64,000 nt of DNA from Sipunculus nudus (lineage: Eukaryota; Annelida; Sipuncula; Golfingiida; Sipunculidae): the NCBI GenBank assembly GCA_026874595.1, contig CM049316.1:37493695-37557694 (forward strand), given 5' to 3'. Under the pieces are notes generated by a model. The model was not told the origin of the DNA. It saw only the letters and a list, made by a program, of their open reading frames with translations, and did no database searches. The position numbers were made by a program, and so were the translations under genes. Shown here piece by piece: positions 35,323 through 46,342 of the stretch; within the stretch, counting starts at the first letter, position 1; the number at the start of each line of letters is the position of its first letter.

Positions 35323-37247
35323 GGGAATAATAACCTGATTTCTAGAGCAATTTCAATTTTTATGGCCTTGAAGAGGTGATATGGTGTTGTTCTCTTTAGT
35401 TGATGCTGAATACTTTTATGGGAAATTCGGGACTTTCCAGCAGAGATTTCTGTTCAGATGATGCAGTACTAGATTTTCACTCTTTCATTAGGGTTCCATG
35501 GTCTATTTCCAATAATATACTATATTAGGCGTGGTTTGATCAATCTTGTTCATACATAAACCTACCTTAGTTCTCCTTGCGATTGCGATTGCTTGCGTAT
35601 CTTTAATTGTATCTTTGTCGTGAATACACGACACATCAGGCATTTATCATGGACTGGCTACGCCTACGCTGACATTTAATGCCAGGGGGCGCCAACTGAA
35701 TGTGTTTGCTACAGGTGAGTCTGTTTATGCCAACATGAGTAAACGTTTGACCAAATTGAAATTTATCTTCTTCTTATGTCCAAACGAGATTGTTTAGAAA
35801 GGCTAGAGGGTAAATGCGATAATATATTCTCCTGTTTTGAGAATTCATATGGAGCTGATAGTCTTAGGTACGTAAAATACTTGGTAGGTGCGATGTCAAC
35901 AGACGGTCGGAATATACCGTTACCTGTTTTGTCCTTTGAATTCCTTTTGAATAACTTTTTTCTCAGACAACATAAACTTGCCGTATATATAAAACCATGA
36001 TTATCCTGGAAAGATACTTATAAATGTAAAGGAGACAACACCTATATGCCCAGGAAAAGTTGTCAAACGGTGGTCGTGTCTTTGGTCTCGGTTACCTGTG
36101 TTGTATCAACGGAACAGCGCTCGCAGTTGAAAGCAGAGTCATGTGGTCTTGTTTATCAATTGAGTTAAAACGTTTACTTCGTTTCGATAGTGTAAAATTT
36201 CCATCAAGGATTTACAACGGATCAATGGAACTTTGTCGGAAATGTTAACAAAGTGCACGGAAACTCCACGTATATGGCCCCGGCTAGGGCATAGCAAGTA
36301 GGTAAAATGTTGTGGAGAAGAAACCCAATATTTTTGTGTCATCTTCCAGTTTATATCTCTCTTTCCTGCTGATGCAAGAATATATCCTCAGACGTATGCT
36401 ATGGTCTTATTAATTAGCGCGTTTGAGGCTACTTTTCCCTGTTTATTTTGTGAAATACCATGTTGAAACAAAAGGTTTTGTTTCATTGGTAACTTTAACC
36501 TGTTTGTTGTTATTTATACTGGTGTATTTATATTTTCTATAGTATGTTGGATTTTATTTTTTACCTGTATCAAATGACAATTTTCATCAATCAGATAAGT
36601 CAATCTGTTAATATCCCCTGGAGCTTTTCTTGCTGCTCTGTATTTCAACAGTCCGGTAAATATTTGCGTCATCAACAAAACAGTATTATATGGCCGTCCC
36701 TGAACTAGATCTGTTCTACAGATTACACTGGTTCAGGTATTAATGTGTTTGCACCACTCAGCAGTCCTTCTGTGTGGATTATGCGTCAGTAACTGTTCCT
36801 TTTTGATAGCACTGTTAAGAACTTGGTCCACTTAAGGGCGCTATCTCCTACCACATCTAACATTTACGAGATGACCCATTTGAAAGTCACGAGATGTCTC
36901 GAATTATAGGAGGACTATCGAGGTTTATGGACTATCTGAGTAGGAGGAAACTACCTTATTCTTGTTCTTTCTTGACGTGAAAGTTAATATTCCTGTTAAT
37001 TCAGTGGTCGGCGTGGAATGTAATAACGAGAAAATCCCGACATGCCGGGAGACTTGGACTGAGGGAAAGATATTGCCGCCTGTTGCCCGAACAGTGTACT
37101 AACGAAATAAATGGCAAATTCATTTGTTATTTTTATACTCTATGTTAAGTATTAGTTAAAACATAATAAATCCATGATAAAGCTATATTTTTTATTACTG
37201 ACTATATGATGTTTTGACGGAATAGAGCACTGCAGACACCTTTCATT
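35323..37247. other. Unassigned DNA
   Basis: No gene or element recognised. One good CTCF-core match lies at 35679-35692. Short open frames at 35776 and 36060 have no recognised similarity. Confidence 0.4.
35679..35692 (+). promoter_or_regulatory. CTCF-core-like motif
   Basis: 'gccagggggcgcc' carries the full AGGGGGCGC core; 11 of 14 positions of CCASYAGRKGGCRS match. It is not inside a recognised repeat, unlike the AGGTGGCGCC palindromes. Confidence 0.25.
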
Positions 37248-38246
37248 AGGGCCCCGCTTGACAAGCGGTGCCCTATAGTGATCACAGTTTTAGTCCGTGC
37301 TACCGTCAGTGACACTTTCTTTCGCGCGCGATAACTCTACAACAACATGCTTGATCTTTCTCATTTACACAGGGATGATTGGTACATATGGGGGCTCCAG
37401 ATCTATTGAATAACTGACCTGTTGGAATTCCAGTACGGCTGCCACAGCCAAATCGCTGATTTTCTTTCGCGCGTGATAACTCAACAACAACAACATACTT
37501 CAGCTTTCCCAAATTCACAGGGATGATTGGTACCTATAAGGATACTATCCCAAACGAATAAGAAGGTCTGTTCGAATTCCAATATGGCCACCAGATCACA
37601 ATGGGCGATTTTCGTTCGTACCCGACATCTCAACAAAAACATGCTTTATCTTTAACATTTTCTCAGGGATCATTGGTGCCTCTGGGGACTCTTTCCCTTT
37701 TGAATTACAGACCTGTCAGATTACCAATATGGCTGCCAGAGCACAATTGAGGATATTTATTTAAGCGCGAAATCTCAACAAGAACATGCTTAAGCTTTCT
37801 CTTTTAAACAGAGATGATTGGTACCTATAAGGGCTCTATCTCTATCGAATTGCAGACCTGTCGGAATTCCAGTATGGCCGCCAGAGCACTATCGTTGATT
37901 TTCTCTCGCACCCGATATATCTCATATATTGTTCTTTCTCAAATTCTCAGGGATTATTGGGTTCAATGGGGGCTTCTGACCTATTAAATACAGACTTCCT
38001 CAAAATCAAATACGGCCAACAGAATACAGTGATTTTTTATTGCACACATTATTTCAGACATATCTTCTTTTATAATATTTGAACCATAAAAAATATTTCA
38101 ATATTTTTCTTTCATGCATATTGATAAAAACCTGTTTCTGTTTGTCATATTTCCAACTTTAACTTAATCTTCCACCCATATGTAAACTAGTCCACCACAA
38201 CCCGACATGCATTGCCCTCTGAGGACCATTGTCCGACCACATCTAG
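37248..38246 (+). mobile_element. Non-autonomous Helitron-like element with internal units
   Basis: The left end is a nearly perfect hairpin, AGGGCCCCGCTTG paired with CAAGCGGTGCCCT (12 of 13). The right end is 'GGACCATTGTCC', a short spacer and CTAG|TTTT at 38243-38246. The body holds about five diverged units of 120-165 bp, each with 'caacaacatgctt', 'acagggatgattggtacct' and 'ccaatatggccgccagagca' phrases. No open coding region is present. Confidence 0.7.
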
Positions 38247-38700
38247 TTTTTATTTATTTTGCGTAGTCACATAAAATTTTAAAGGCAGCTATGGAATGAA
38301 GAAGATATATTTGTTTTCAAAAGCAAAAAAAAAAAAAAAATCCACAAGAAATGCAAATAAAATAATAAAACACGCAATATATACATTCCATATATTATTT
38401 ACATGATGGTATATTGACTGAATAAAGTGTACATCTAAAACACCGGTTTTTTTTCTATATATATATATATTGGAAATGAACTCTATTATTAATAATATAC
38501 TTTCATTCTATATCTGAATTTACTAACAACGCTATATCTAAACTTGGTTTAGAATTGACCTATACTGGGAACATAATTCCTTATTTTTTAAAACTTTTAC
38601 TTAATAGCAATACATTTGAATCGTGTCACACAGACTTTAGTGTCACACAGACTTTAAGATAAATATTATATATATATCTTAATCTCTTTAAATCGTAATA
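38247..38700. other. AT-rich spacer
   Basis: Poly-A and TA runs. A direct repeat of 'gtgtcacacagacttta' occurs at about 38625-38655. No gene. Confidence 0.6.
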
Positions 38701-38739
38701 CTCAATTATGGCTCTCATTGTTTCTGCCGGGAAGTGTCC

Positions 38740-39024
38740 CTACTTTGTCAGTTCAAACCCGTGGAGCCATATTTTATTATTTTTCATCCCGTGTGGGGGA
38801 GGTTTCCTAGACGTATGGAGTTGCCGTTCCATGAAGCCCGCCTTTATGGCATCGAATACCTGCACGCCGTCTCCTTTGATGGAGTGGACCTTTGCTGTCT
38901 GTGGGCCGTCCCAGACTTGGCGCGGAACTTCAAGCAGACACCTCATGCAAACTGCTGAAGGCATCATTCCTCTTTGTGGACTTTTCTGTCTCTTTTTGGT
39001 GCCAATCACAACCTGAGGAAGCAA
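38740..39024 (-). pseudogene. Coding-like remnant ending in WLHGFELTK
   Basis: On the minus strand this is open for 94 codons with sensible composition: VCMRCLLEVPRQVWDG, then AKVHSIKGDGVQVFDAIKAG, then KIWLHGFELTK and a stop. All three frames overlapping here are open for about 75-100 codons, so the frame choice rests on similarity. WLHGFELT closely matches WLHEFELT at the start of the Ulp1-like region at 60.2 kb, suggesting a related element. I do not recognise the N-terminal part. It lies downstream, in the same orientation, of the remnants at 39.9-42.5 kb. Confidence 0.4.
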
Positions 39025-39924
39025 TGTGTTTAGTTAAAAATAGTTGGTCTACATGCATGTTGTATGAAGTGTTGCAGGGAGGCAACATTGATGTTATATT
39101 ACGTTAACTCTTGAATTTACGTTTTCTCTCATTTGAGTTATTATTGTTAATATTAATTATTTTCAAAAGATTGTTCATGTTAAAGTTTCATTACTGTATA
39201 TTCATGTGCAATGACATGAGAAAGAGATATATATGTGGGGGACGTTATTTCTGTTTGACATGAGATATAAGAAGGAAACTGGAGTTTAGAGAATCATGCA
39301 TTCAACAATTATTACTGTTTGCGAAATACGTACGTCTCAATAATAAACACACGCCGTTTAAGACGTGGGATATTTTTACTCTTTACAAGGAGCTTGCGTT
39401 TCTAAATGCTCTAAACATGGAAGCTCCCAAAGTATTAATCAATTTACCAACTGGGGATATTTTTCTTGGTTGGTACATTTTCCGTCCGTGCCAGAAATTC
39501 TTCCAGTAAGACTTAACTTGCTTTAACTTGTTTAGCAAAAAAGATCTTTTATCATCATGTTTTCCCTATCATTTGACATTTTTTATCGAAACATACAAAA
39601 CATTTAATAAAAAAAAACCGACCGACCGCATTTATTTATGACAAAAGTGCCTGAGATACAAACCATACTTTTTGGGCCTTATCAATATGTTTCGGTATCC
39701 TTTCACAAATGATGTGTCGTTAAATATATTTTTCACAGATATGTTCAGTATGGACATATTTTATGTGTACGGTATTCAGATAAAGATCTGATAAATATGT
39801 CTGTATTTACAAATTTAGATTATACAAGATAACCATTTATTTTTTAAACACACTAAATTAGGGTCTACCCCTCAAATCCCACTTCCGCTATGATTCAAAC
39901 CTTACTCATCCTGTCACTTGGTGT
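39025..39924. other. Spacer inside the 38.7-42.5 kb remnant cluster
   Basis: AT-rich; no coding similarity found on either strand. Confidence 0.5.
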
Positions 39925-40600
39925 TCAGAGACCAGCTTCAAAGGAGATTAACTCAGCTTCATCAAAGGAAGCGGGCACGGGATCAGGTAAGCGTTTTGGT
40001 CTGCACTTGAGCAGACAACCATCGGCAGACCCCACACTGTCCATCCCCTGGTAACCTGTGGACCAGACCTTCATGGACATTCTGGTTTGCCCGGCCCCAT
40101 CAAGTTCGATCCTGAATTGATGTTGTTTACTGTGGAGGGACATCGGCTCAGTGTGCGGAGCCAGCAAAGAGATAATATCAAACATATGTTGTAGCACTGT
40201 GGTCGTTTGGTTATGGGTGAAGACTCTCTCGAAACCGAGCAGCATATTTTCCACAGTTAGGGCATCATTTCTGCCAATACATTACGAAAAGCGAGAAAAA
40301 AGCTTATCCACGTCTTCAGGGGCGTGACCGACCATAAGGAACCCAACCCGGGTCTTTCAGAATATGCCCTACTCTACCAAAAGGCAACAAAGAGCAAAGA
40401 CATTTGTTCTCCCCAGCACAGTTGTCCATCAGCTGAAAGAAACACTGGTGGAAATAAATGTGTGTGCATATAAAAGCAATCTAGCAACAGGTGGTGAGAT
40501 TTGAAGAATAAGCCACTGGTTTCAGTAAAAGAAACCATAACGATCAGGCCCGTGCATAATGACACCCGTCACATGCGTCTTCAGTTTCATCACACTACTT
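39925..40600 (-). pseudogene. Frameshifted domain with GHxxEDVD motif (DUF7869-like)
   Basis: Three minus-strand frames read on from one another. About 40600-40420 gives LLDCFYMHTHLFPPVFL. About 40450-40360 gives QLMDNCAGENKCL. Then comes FLMVGHAPEDVDKLFSRFS, followed by a stop. The frame continues RNDALTVENMLLGFERVF and runs openly to 39925 (MSLHSKQHQFRIELDG, MKVWSTGYQGMDS). The order LDNxxxENK ... FLxVGHTHEDxDQxFSRxS ... DALT is typical of a large family of uncharacterised animal proteins, probably transposon-derived. I would place it near DUF7869 from memory. It is broken by at least two frameshifts and one stop, so it is not functional. Confidence 0.6.
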
Positions 40601-41039
40601 ATCACCTAACTAGTCTGAGACAAGTGTGACAAAAACATTTTTTTTTGTTCGTTGATTTCATAGGTGATGATGAACATTTAATTGTCTGGATGTTGTTTTT
40701 CCGTTCTTGCGTTGTTTCCTCCTCCCTGCAAGCAAATTTTTCAGCAACACAATTACCATTATAATAATTAGTAAATACTGTCATTAGATATTAACCAAGT
40801 GCAATTATCAATTAACTTGTCGAACTAGTCAAGGTAGTAAAATTACCGCCCGATGCGGTCAAAGATCAGAATGAAACTGGTTTTGTATAGATATTTCAAT
40901 TCTTCTACTAGTTTCATTTTTACTCGATCAGCGAAGTAATTTTCTTCTTCAGTCTTACTAACCTGGTCAGTCAATTACTGAATTTGTCACAAAGTTTGCT
41001 AATGTCATTGCTTTCCTCTTAAATTCTAAATGAAAATTT

Positions 41040-41620
41040 AGAATTCAGGTCTTTTAAGATTGTTTACAGTGTTCCGTACACTCTTTACTTCCGTAGCTAA
41101 TTCTCGTTTTTCAGATTCTAAATTTGAAACCTGTTTAGGTTGTGTCTCTTCTAATTCAGGGGTAGACAGAGAGGATTTGTCAATATGTCGACTTTTTTCT
41201 ACCTTCTCATCCGCGAAAGATACAGAGTTAACAGAAACTGTATTAACCTTGTTCTTTTTACCTTTTTCTGTAGCTTAATACGCATAGCGTCTCTTCAGTA
41301 TTTACAACATTTTTCAAATTCAAAGTGTGACAACGTTCTTTGTTAGAAAGGTCAATGAAGGGTAAATCACTGGTTCTTGTTGGAGGATTTCTTTCAGGAT
41401 GAATAAATCGAGGTTCACATTTTCTGGCATCCTGATGGTCTCTGGAGTACTGCTGTTGTGGAAAACAACAGCGGGCATAGTGGTTCCACTTAAGGCACTT
41501 GTGAGACCTCTATCATTTTGCTGGACAGTGACATGTGTCGGTTTTGCTGAATGTCAATCCACGTTTGTAGCAGAGCCCTCTTTTCTCAATTCAAATCATG
41601 CATAGAACTGGCATCTTAAG
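41040..41620 (-). pseudogene. Broken zinc-knuckle-like coding segment
   Basis: From about 41600 downwards the minus strand reads KRGLTFSKTDTCHCPAK, then two adjacent stops. The same frame resumes with HKCLKWNHYARCCFPQQQ and continues open to about 41300. The pattern CPA(x)nKCxKxNHxARxC is that of CCHC-type zinc knuckles of retroelement and transposon proteins. A separate minus frame at 41040-41278 is open and rich in Ser, Lys and Glu. Open frames on the plus strand over the same bases are weaker. It lies between the SWIM segment and the GHxxEDVD segment. Confidence 0.45.
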
Positions 41621-42125
41621 CTGAGGAATTAGTCAGAATTTGAGCTCAGGTAATTCGTCAAATGTTCGCTTGGCGTTGTGGGTGGTGTACCGAATATCAG
41701 TTGGGTCGAAAGCAGGATTCTCCCCAACTATCACCGTCCAGTGTTTACAAGTGCTTTTGTTCACAGGTTGCTGTTTGTCTCATATACAAAAATTCTTTAG
41801 TCCAGACGTAAATAACAAAATAACAAATGTAAAAAATATACACTGAGTTTGCCTTATTTTCCACTTATCTGTTTCTGTTCTCTCTTCTCTCTGTCCCTTA
41901 TTCCTATCTCCTCTCTCTCTCTATCCTGTTTGACATTCCCTTAGTGGGTTCCAGTTTCTCCTTTCAATTCTGACTCTGCTTTATCATATTGATGTTCAGC
42001 AATGTCATGCTTGACATCCCCCCCCCCCCCCCTTCCTCGACTCGGCAGTATGATTTCGATGGAATCAGATTTGTTTCTGGCATGTTAGTGGCTCATGATC
42101 TTTGGGTACCTTTTTTCATCCTAGA

Positions 42126-42548
42126 TTATTTAGAGAACTGATCTGGTGTCAGTAGCTGTATTTCAGGGAGTGGGGTTGATGTTAGGACACCAGTGGCAAC
42201 AAACGAATCTGGGGCTGGATCTTCATTAGTACTCTCAGGGTCGTAATCTAAAGCTCGTGGTTTCTTACGACTAGATTTTTGGTCTATACGTTTTCTAGAA
42301 TTTGTCTTAACTGTTTTAATGGCAATTTTTAAGTTGCCCTCAGGTTGCATACCCACTTTAATCCTAGCTGCGATTATATGTCGGCATGTGGCTGTAGAGC
42401 CACACTGGCATGTCTCTTTAGGAAATAATGTTACTGCATGGGACTTATTTGTTGACCCTGAAACAAGGAAAGCTTCCTGTTCAGCAACAAATGTGATCCG
42501 GTTTTCAGAATTTACACATTGAGCTAGAGACAACTGAATTCCATTCAA
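42126..42548 (-). pseudogene. SWIM zinc-finger segment of a MULE-type transposon protein (locus B)
   Basis: 140 codons open on the minus strand. It has the SWIM zinc-finger pattern CxCx(n)CxH as CQCGSTATCRHIIAARIKVG, then a basic linker (NSRKRIDQKSSRKKPRALDY) and an acidic PES/PAPDS stretch. SWIM fingers sit at the C-terminus of MuDR/MULE transposases. The segment aligns over about 90 residues with the one at 62.39-62.86 kb: FVAEQEAFLV/LVAKFGTFIV, CQC...C-HI-AR--IGM, then KRxxxKxxRKxPRxxD. The transposase core that should precede it is not visible upstream, so this is a detached remnant. Confidence 0.65.
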
Positions 42549-42633
42549 ATTTTTGGTTTCAAATTCTCTATCTTTATTGAATTAACACTACAAACCTGAT
42601 CAGTGCCCAAATGCCGATCAATTTCTGAATCAC

Positions 42634-42708
42634 GGACCAACTGAACAATTTTGACCAACTGAACAATTTTGACCAACTGAACAATTTTGACCAACTGAAC
42701 AATTGTAT
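42634..42708. repeat. 18-bp tandem repeat, four copies
   Basis: 'gaccaactgaacaatttt' is repeated four times with almost no change. On the minus strand it reads IVQLVK repeatedly. Confidence 0.95.
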
Positions 42709-42779
42709 CTGGCCTGCAAACTGTATTCGGCCATTTAACATCATCGGCCATTTAACATTCATCATGGGAGTTTAATCAT

Positions 42780-43405
42780 TTTCTGCAGGCTGGTGGCGCT
42801 ACCTGTATTTTTTTAAAATTATTACGCATATTTTTTAATCCTTCAAGTAAAGCCTTATCTGTTAACAGGGCACAGAACGTAACCGCTAGACCTAGAATCT
42901 TCATTCTTTACATCTGGAAAGGTCCAGGAAAAATCTCCTTGGAAACCTGAAATAGGTCTCTGTTACCCATATCCTCCAAGCTATGGAGCTCAAAATACCT
43001 CCCCCCCCCCCCCCCCAGAACAATAAAAAATTGATACTTAAGCTCCAGTATCTGAATAACTACTGCATTGATCACAATGATCCTGTGCATTAATATTGAT
43101 AATGGAGTGTGCCATCATTTCCTGCAAACTGGTAGCGGCACCTGTACTTTTTCTAATTTTATGATTTTTTTCTCTTTTTATGAGACTTCAAATGTAGTGG
43201 TCAATTGTTAACACGGCACAAACCGCAACCGCGGAACCTAGACTATTCTTACTTACTTAAAATCCAAGAAGACATAATAAGAAACATCCTTGGAAACCTG
43301 AACTTAAGTCTGTTACCCATATTCTCCGAGCTATATGGCGCTTAAGTACCCCTGAGAATTAAATACTTTATACAAAAGCTCCAGTATTTGAATAACTGAT
43401 GCCTT
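42780..43405 (+). repeat. Tandem duplication of a ~320-bp unit
   Basis: 'ggtggcgctacctgta' / 'ggtagcggcacctgta', 'acagggcacagaacgtaacc' / 'acacggcacaaaccgcaacc', 'tccttggaaacctgaa' and 'tctgttacccatatcctcc' / 'tctgttacccatattctcc' occur twice in order, about 320-335 bp apart. A poly-C tract (43001-43016) marks unit 1 only. Confidence 0.8.
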
Positions 43406-43684
43406 GACAGCCATGTCAGAAACAAGGGTTGATCCCTTTCCGATATGTCTGTCAATTATGAGTGATAAGGTTCCTGCTGATCTGTCAGGGATTACTACCA
43501 TGAACACGTTCTGATCTTTTTCCCTCCCACCAAATACCCCCCCCCCCCCTTCACTTCATGTCCTCTGTTGTATTTTCGCTGTGCGGATTTTTATTCAGGC
43601 ACTACAGGGAACAACACAGATTGAAAGATGGTAATGTCATTTCAGTATGACTAAAATTAATCTAATACAAAACAATACAAATTT

Positions 43685-44075
43685 CCACACCGGTCACATC
43701 CCGAGTGTGGGACACAAAAACTAACAGTATGCGTTACAGAAGAGAAATGTTAACGTCCTAGTAACCAGCACCAGTCAGATTCTGAGTGCATGACTGACGG
43801 GTTAAAGTATCTAGTTTTAAACTAACACCATAAAAAATTCCCACATCACATGCTGAGTGTGGAGCAATACTGCATGCCAGTACGATCTACCACAATAAAA
43901 GTCAGTTACCAGCACCGGTCACGTTCTGAGTACTGACTAGATGATAAGTCCCTAATATAACACAAACTCCATAATAAAGCACCGGTCACAATCCGAATGC
44001 TGTATTATCAATATTAAACAATAAAGCCAAATTGAAATAATGATCACCGGTCCAGCACCCGTCATATGCTGTGTG
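43685..44075 (+). repeat. Degenerate array of a CACCGGTCACATYCYGAGTG motif
   Basis: Six recognisable copies, with the GAGTG part at about 43703, 43784, 43855, 43928, 43995 and 44071. The spacing is 67-81 bp. Only the 20-25 bp core is conserved; the sequence between copies is not. Confidence 0.65.
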
Positions 44076-45030
44076 AAGGACTACTCCAACCCGTATGTTA
44101 CTGCACTTCTTCCAGAACCAGTCGAATAAACTTATATATTCCATACGGGTAATTCCCATAAGTGCGATCGTTCCCTCGAGCTATAAATATTCAAGTAAGT
44201 GCTTGACCTATGTAGTATTATGCTTGCCCCAAACATAGGCAAACCCTCAGTGGGGCTAACCCTAAATTTTGCTTACCCTAACAACAGAATATTCTAAACT
44301 CCTACAGAATTTTAAAATGATATCATAATTCTTGGTTATTAACGTTTTCTTTGGCTGATTTCCCTGAAGTAGAGTTCATGATGCCCATGCATGAAACATA
44401 TTAAATACAGATATAAACATTGTTAGTGATTTGCGCTGTATAAGACCATTTACTGTGTGATATACCTGTAAGGTGTCCAGTCTTGTCTAACATTAAAGCT
44501 TTGTGTGAACAGATTCCTTCATATTAATCTGCATAAAGGACGGGGAGGAGGGTATTTTAAAACATTGAAGTAATTTATTACAACGTGTATCATTATAAGG
44601 AGTAATACACACGCCGGTGTGGACACGTGCTTGTATAAAATGCTGGGTTTAGGTGAGGTATATATAATATATCAGGATAGAGTGAATGTTAGCAGCCGCC
44701 GGTAAAATCATTTGACAATTGTTAAAATGCCACATACATTCGCAGATATGGGTCGCAACCCTCCCCCCTTAAATCCTGTATAAATGTTGATACCTATTTT
44801 CAATCCTGCATATCGAGTTGTTAAGTAGTTTCTAGATTACAAATATTTTCACTGGGAGGTCCCCCAGACACCCCAACAGTGCGTGGCTATACTATATATC
44901 ATACAGTTTCCATGTTTTCACTCTGACGTCTCATGAACCTCTTCCCCCCCCCATAAGAAAAAATCCTACATCTTTGTCTGCATATATGTTGCACGTATAC
45001 ATGGATTAAAATCAACACATACACACTAGA
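44076..45030. other. Unassigned DNA
   Basis: No gene or repeat family recognised; several short poly-C runs. Confidence 0.45.
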
Positions 45031-45265
45031 AACCCAAGTCTCACCATTTCATTAATTCCATGGTGGCTGCTTATTCAGTTGGGTAGTTGATACCGAACAC
45101 GTAGAAGGCTACAAAAACCATCACTATTGCTGGGTTGAAACCACATATTTTATCATTGACCACGCACCTATCAATTGACAACATGAAGCGGTTGGCTTTC
45201 AGAAGGCCTCCTAAAAACAATGTAGAAGTACATATAAATATCTTGCTATCATAGGGTGTTCTCAT
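45030..45265 (-). pseudogene. Exon-like transposon gene remnant with an in-frame stop
   Basis: The minus strand reads KANRFMLSIDRCVVNDKIC, then GFNPAIVMVFVAFYVFGINY, then PTE, a TAA, and resumes in the same frame AATMELMKW. A hydrophobic FYVFxxxYPxE followed by AATxEL/FxQ is a recurring pattern in uncharacterised proteins scattered through invertebrate genomes, as I remember it. The stop sits exactly where that pattern has one more residue. I cannot name the family. Confidence 0.35.
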
Positions 45266-46152
45266 GTATGCATAATTTTTATTTAAATAACATTAAAGCG
45301 ATCATTTTATTGTATCAGGAATGAAAGTATTGATACCGTTATCTACTGCTAAAAATTGTTATTTTTTTCGATTTTCTAAAAATAATATGAAAATAATATT
45401 GTATTGGAAAAAAGTTGATATAACAAATATGAAACAACATAGGCCACAAATATGCCTTTCATCTAATAATATATTTGCATTCGTAGAATTTTTAAATCTG
45501 TTGATGGTAAATTTACATCCCACATGATAAGAAAGACTAAATAGAAAAATCTCCACTAAATGTGATATCTAGTAGGTTGGATGTAACTGGCAAAGCACAG
45601 AGCCAACACACTAACAACATCAATCATGTGAGCTTTCGTGAGGGTATGGACAGTGGGTTAACAATTTTACTATTAGTACCAATTACTGGCGTATGTCAAG
45701 AGTAATGGTAACTAAAAAGGCTGTCTAAACTGTAATTTGAAACCTATCCGGGTATATTACAAATAATTCATAAATATTCTGCTTATGTTTAAACTTACTG
45801 GAGACAGGGAACCACAAAGATGAGCGAGCTGCACAGTCAGTAAGTATGGCGGTCAAGTGCTGGTCCATTGCTGCATGCCAGGATAGTTAACAAAGGAATT
45901 CACGTGCGCACAGGATACTCGGGGCTGTCCTTAATGACCAGATGGCCGTGGTCATCGCGGGAGAGATGGATCTATTCCCAGTAATCTACCATAACATGGG
46001 CAAAGTACGGCGGGACGTGAAAACACAGTAGTGCCGTCTAAATTTTGCCGGGCTTTTTGCTGGGGTTGGGGATATGTATTAATTGAGAGGATTGTTGGGT
46101 TCTTTTTTATTCAAGAATTAAAAGAAAATATAGATTTTCAGTGGTTTGGCAC
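45266..46152. other. Unassigned DNA
   Basis: Nothing recognised; 45890-46050 is moderately GC-rich. Confidence 0.45.
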
Positions 46153-46342
46153 GACTGTAGAATAGCTCGCGCACCTCTCTGAGGCATAGCACTTCTGTGA
46201 ACAGCTAACGTTTTTATGTCCAGCAGCTTGTATCTTAATTTTGCCACTTATTTTTATCTGCATCCTACTTCTCCATTACATGAATACTAAACATCATACC
46301 GTCCATATACACTTTTAACCTCGTCGAGACACTGCGTGAGTG
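46153..46342 (+). repeat. Dispersed repeat, copy 2 (partner at 29703-29907)
   Basis: Same phrase order as the copy at 29.7 kb, starting 'tgtagaatagctcgcgcacc' and ending 'cactgcgtgagtg'. No terminal repeats were found. Confidence 0.7.

Noticed and set aside
38708-39107. Plus-strand frames of 102, 74 and 71 codons
   Set aside because: They overlap the minus-strand WLHGFELTK frame, which has a counterpart at 60.2 kb; the plus frames have none.
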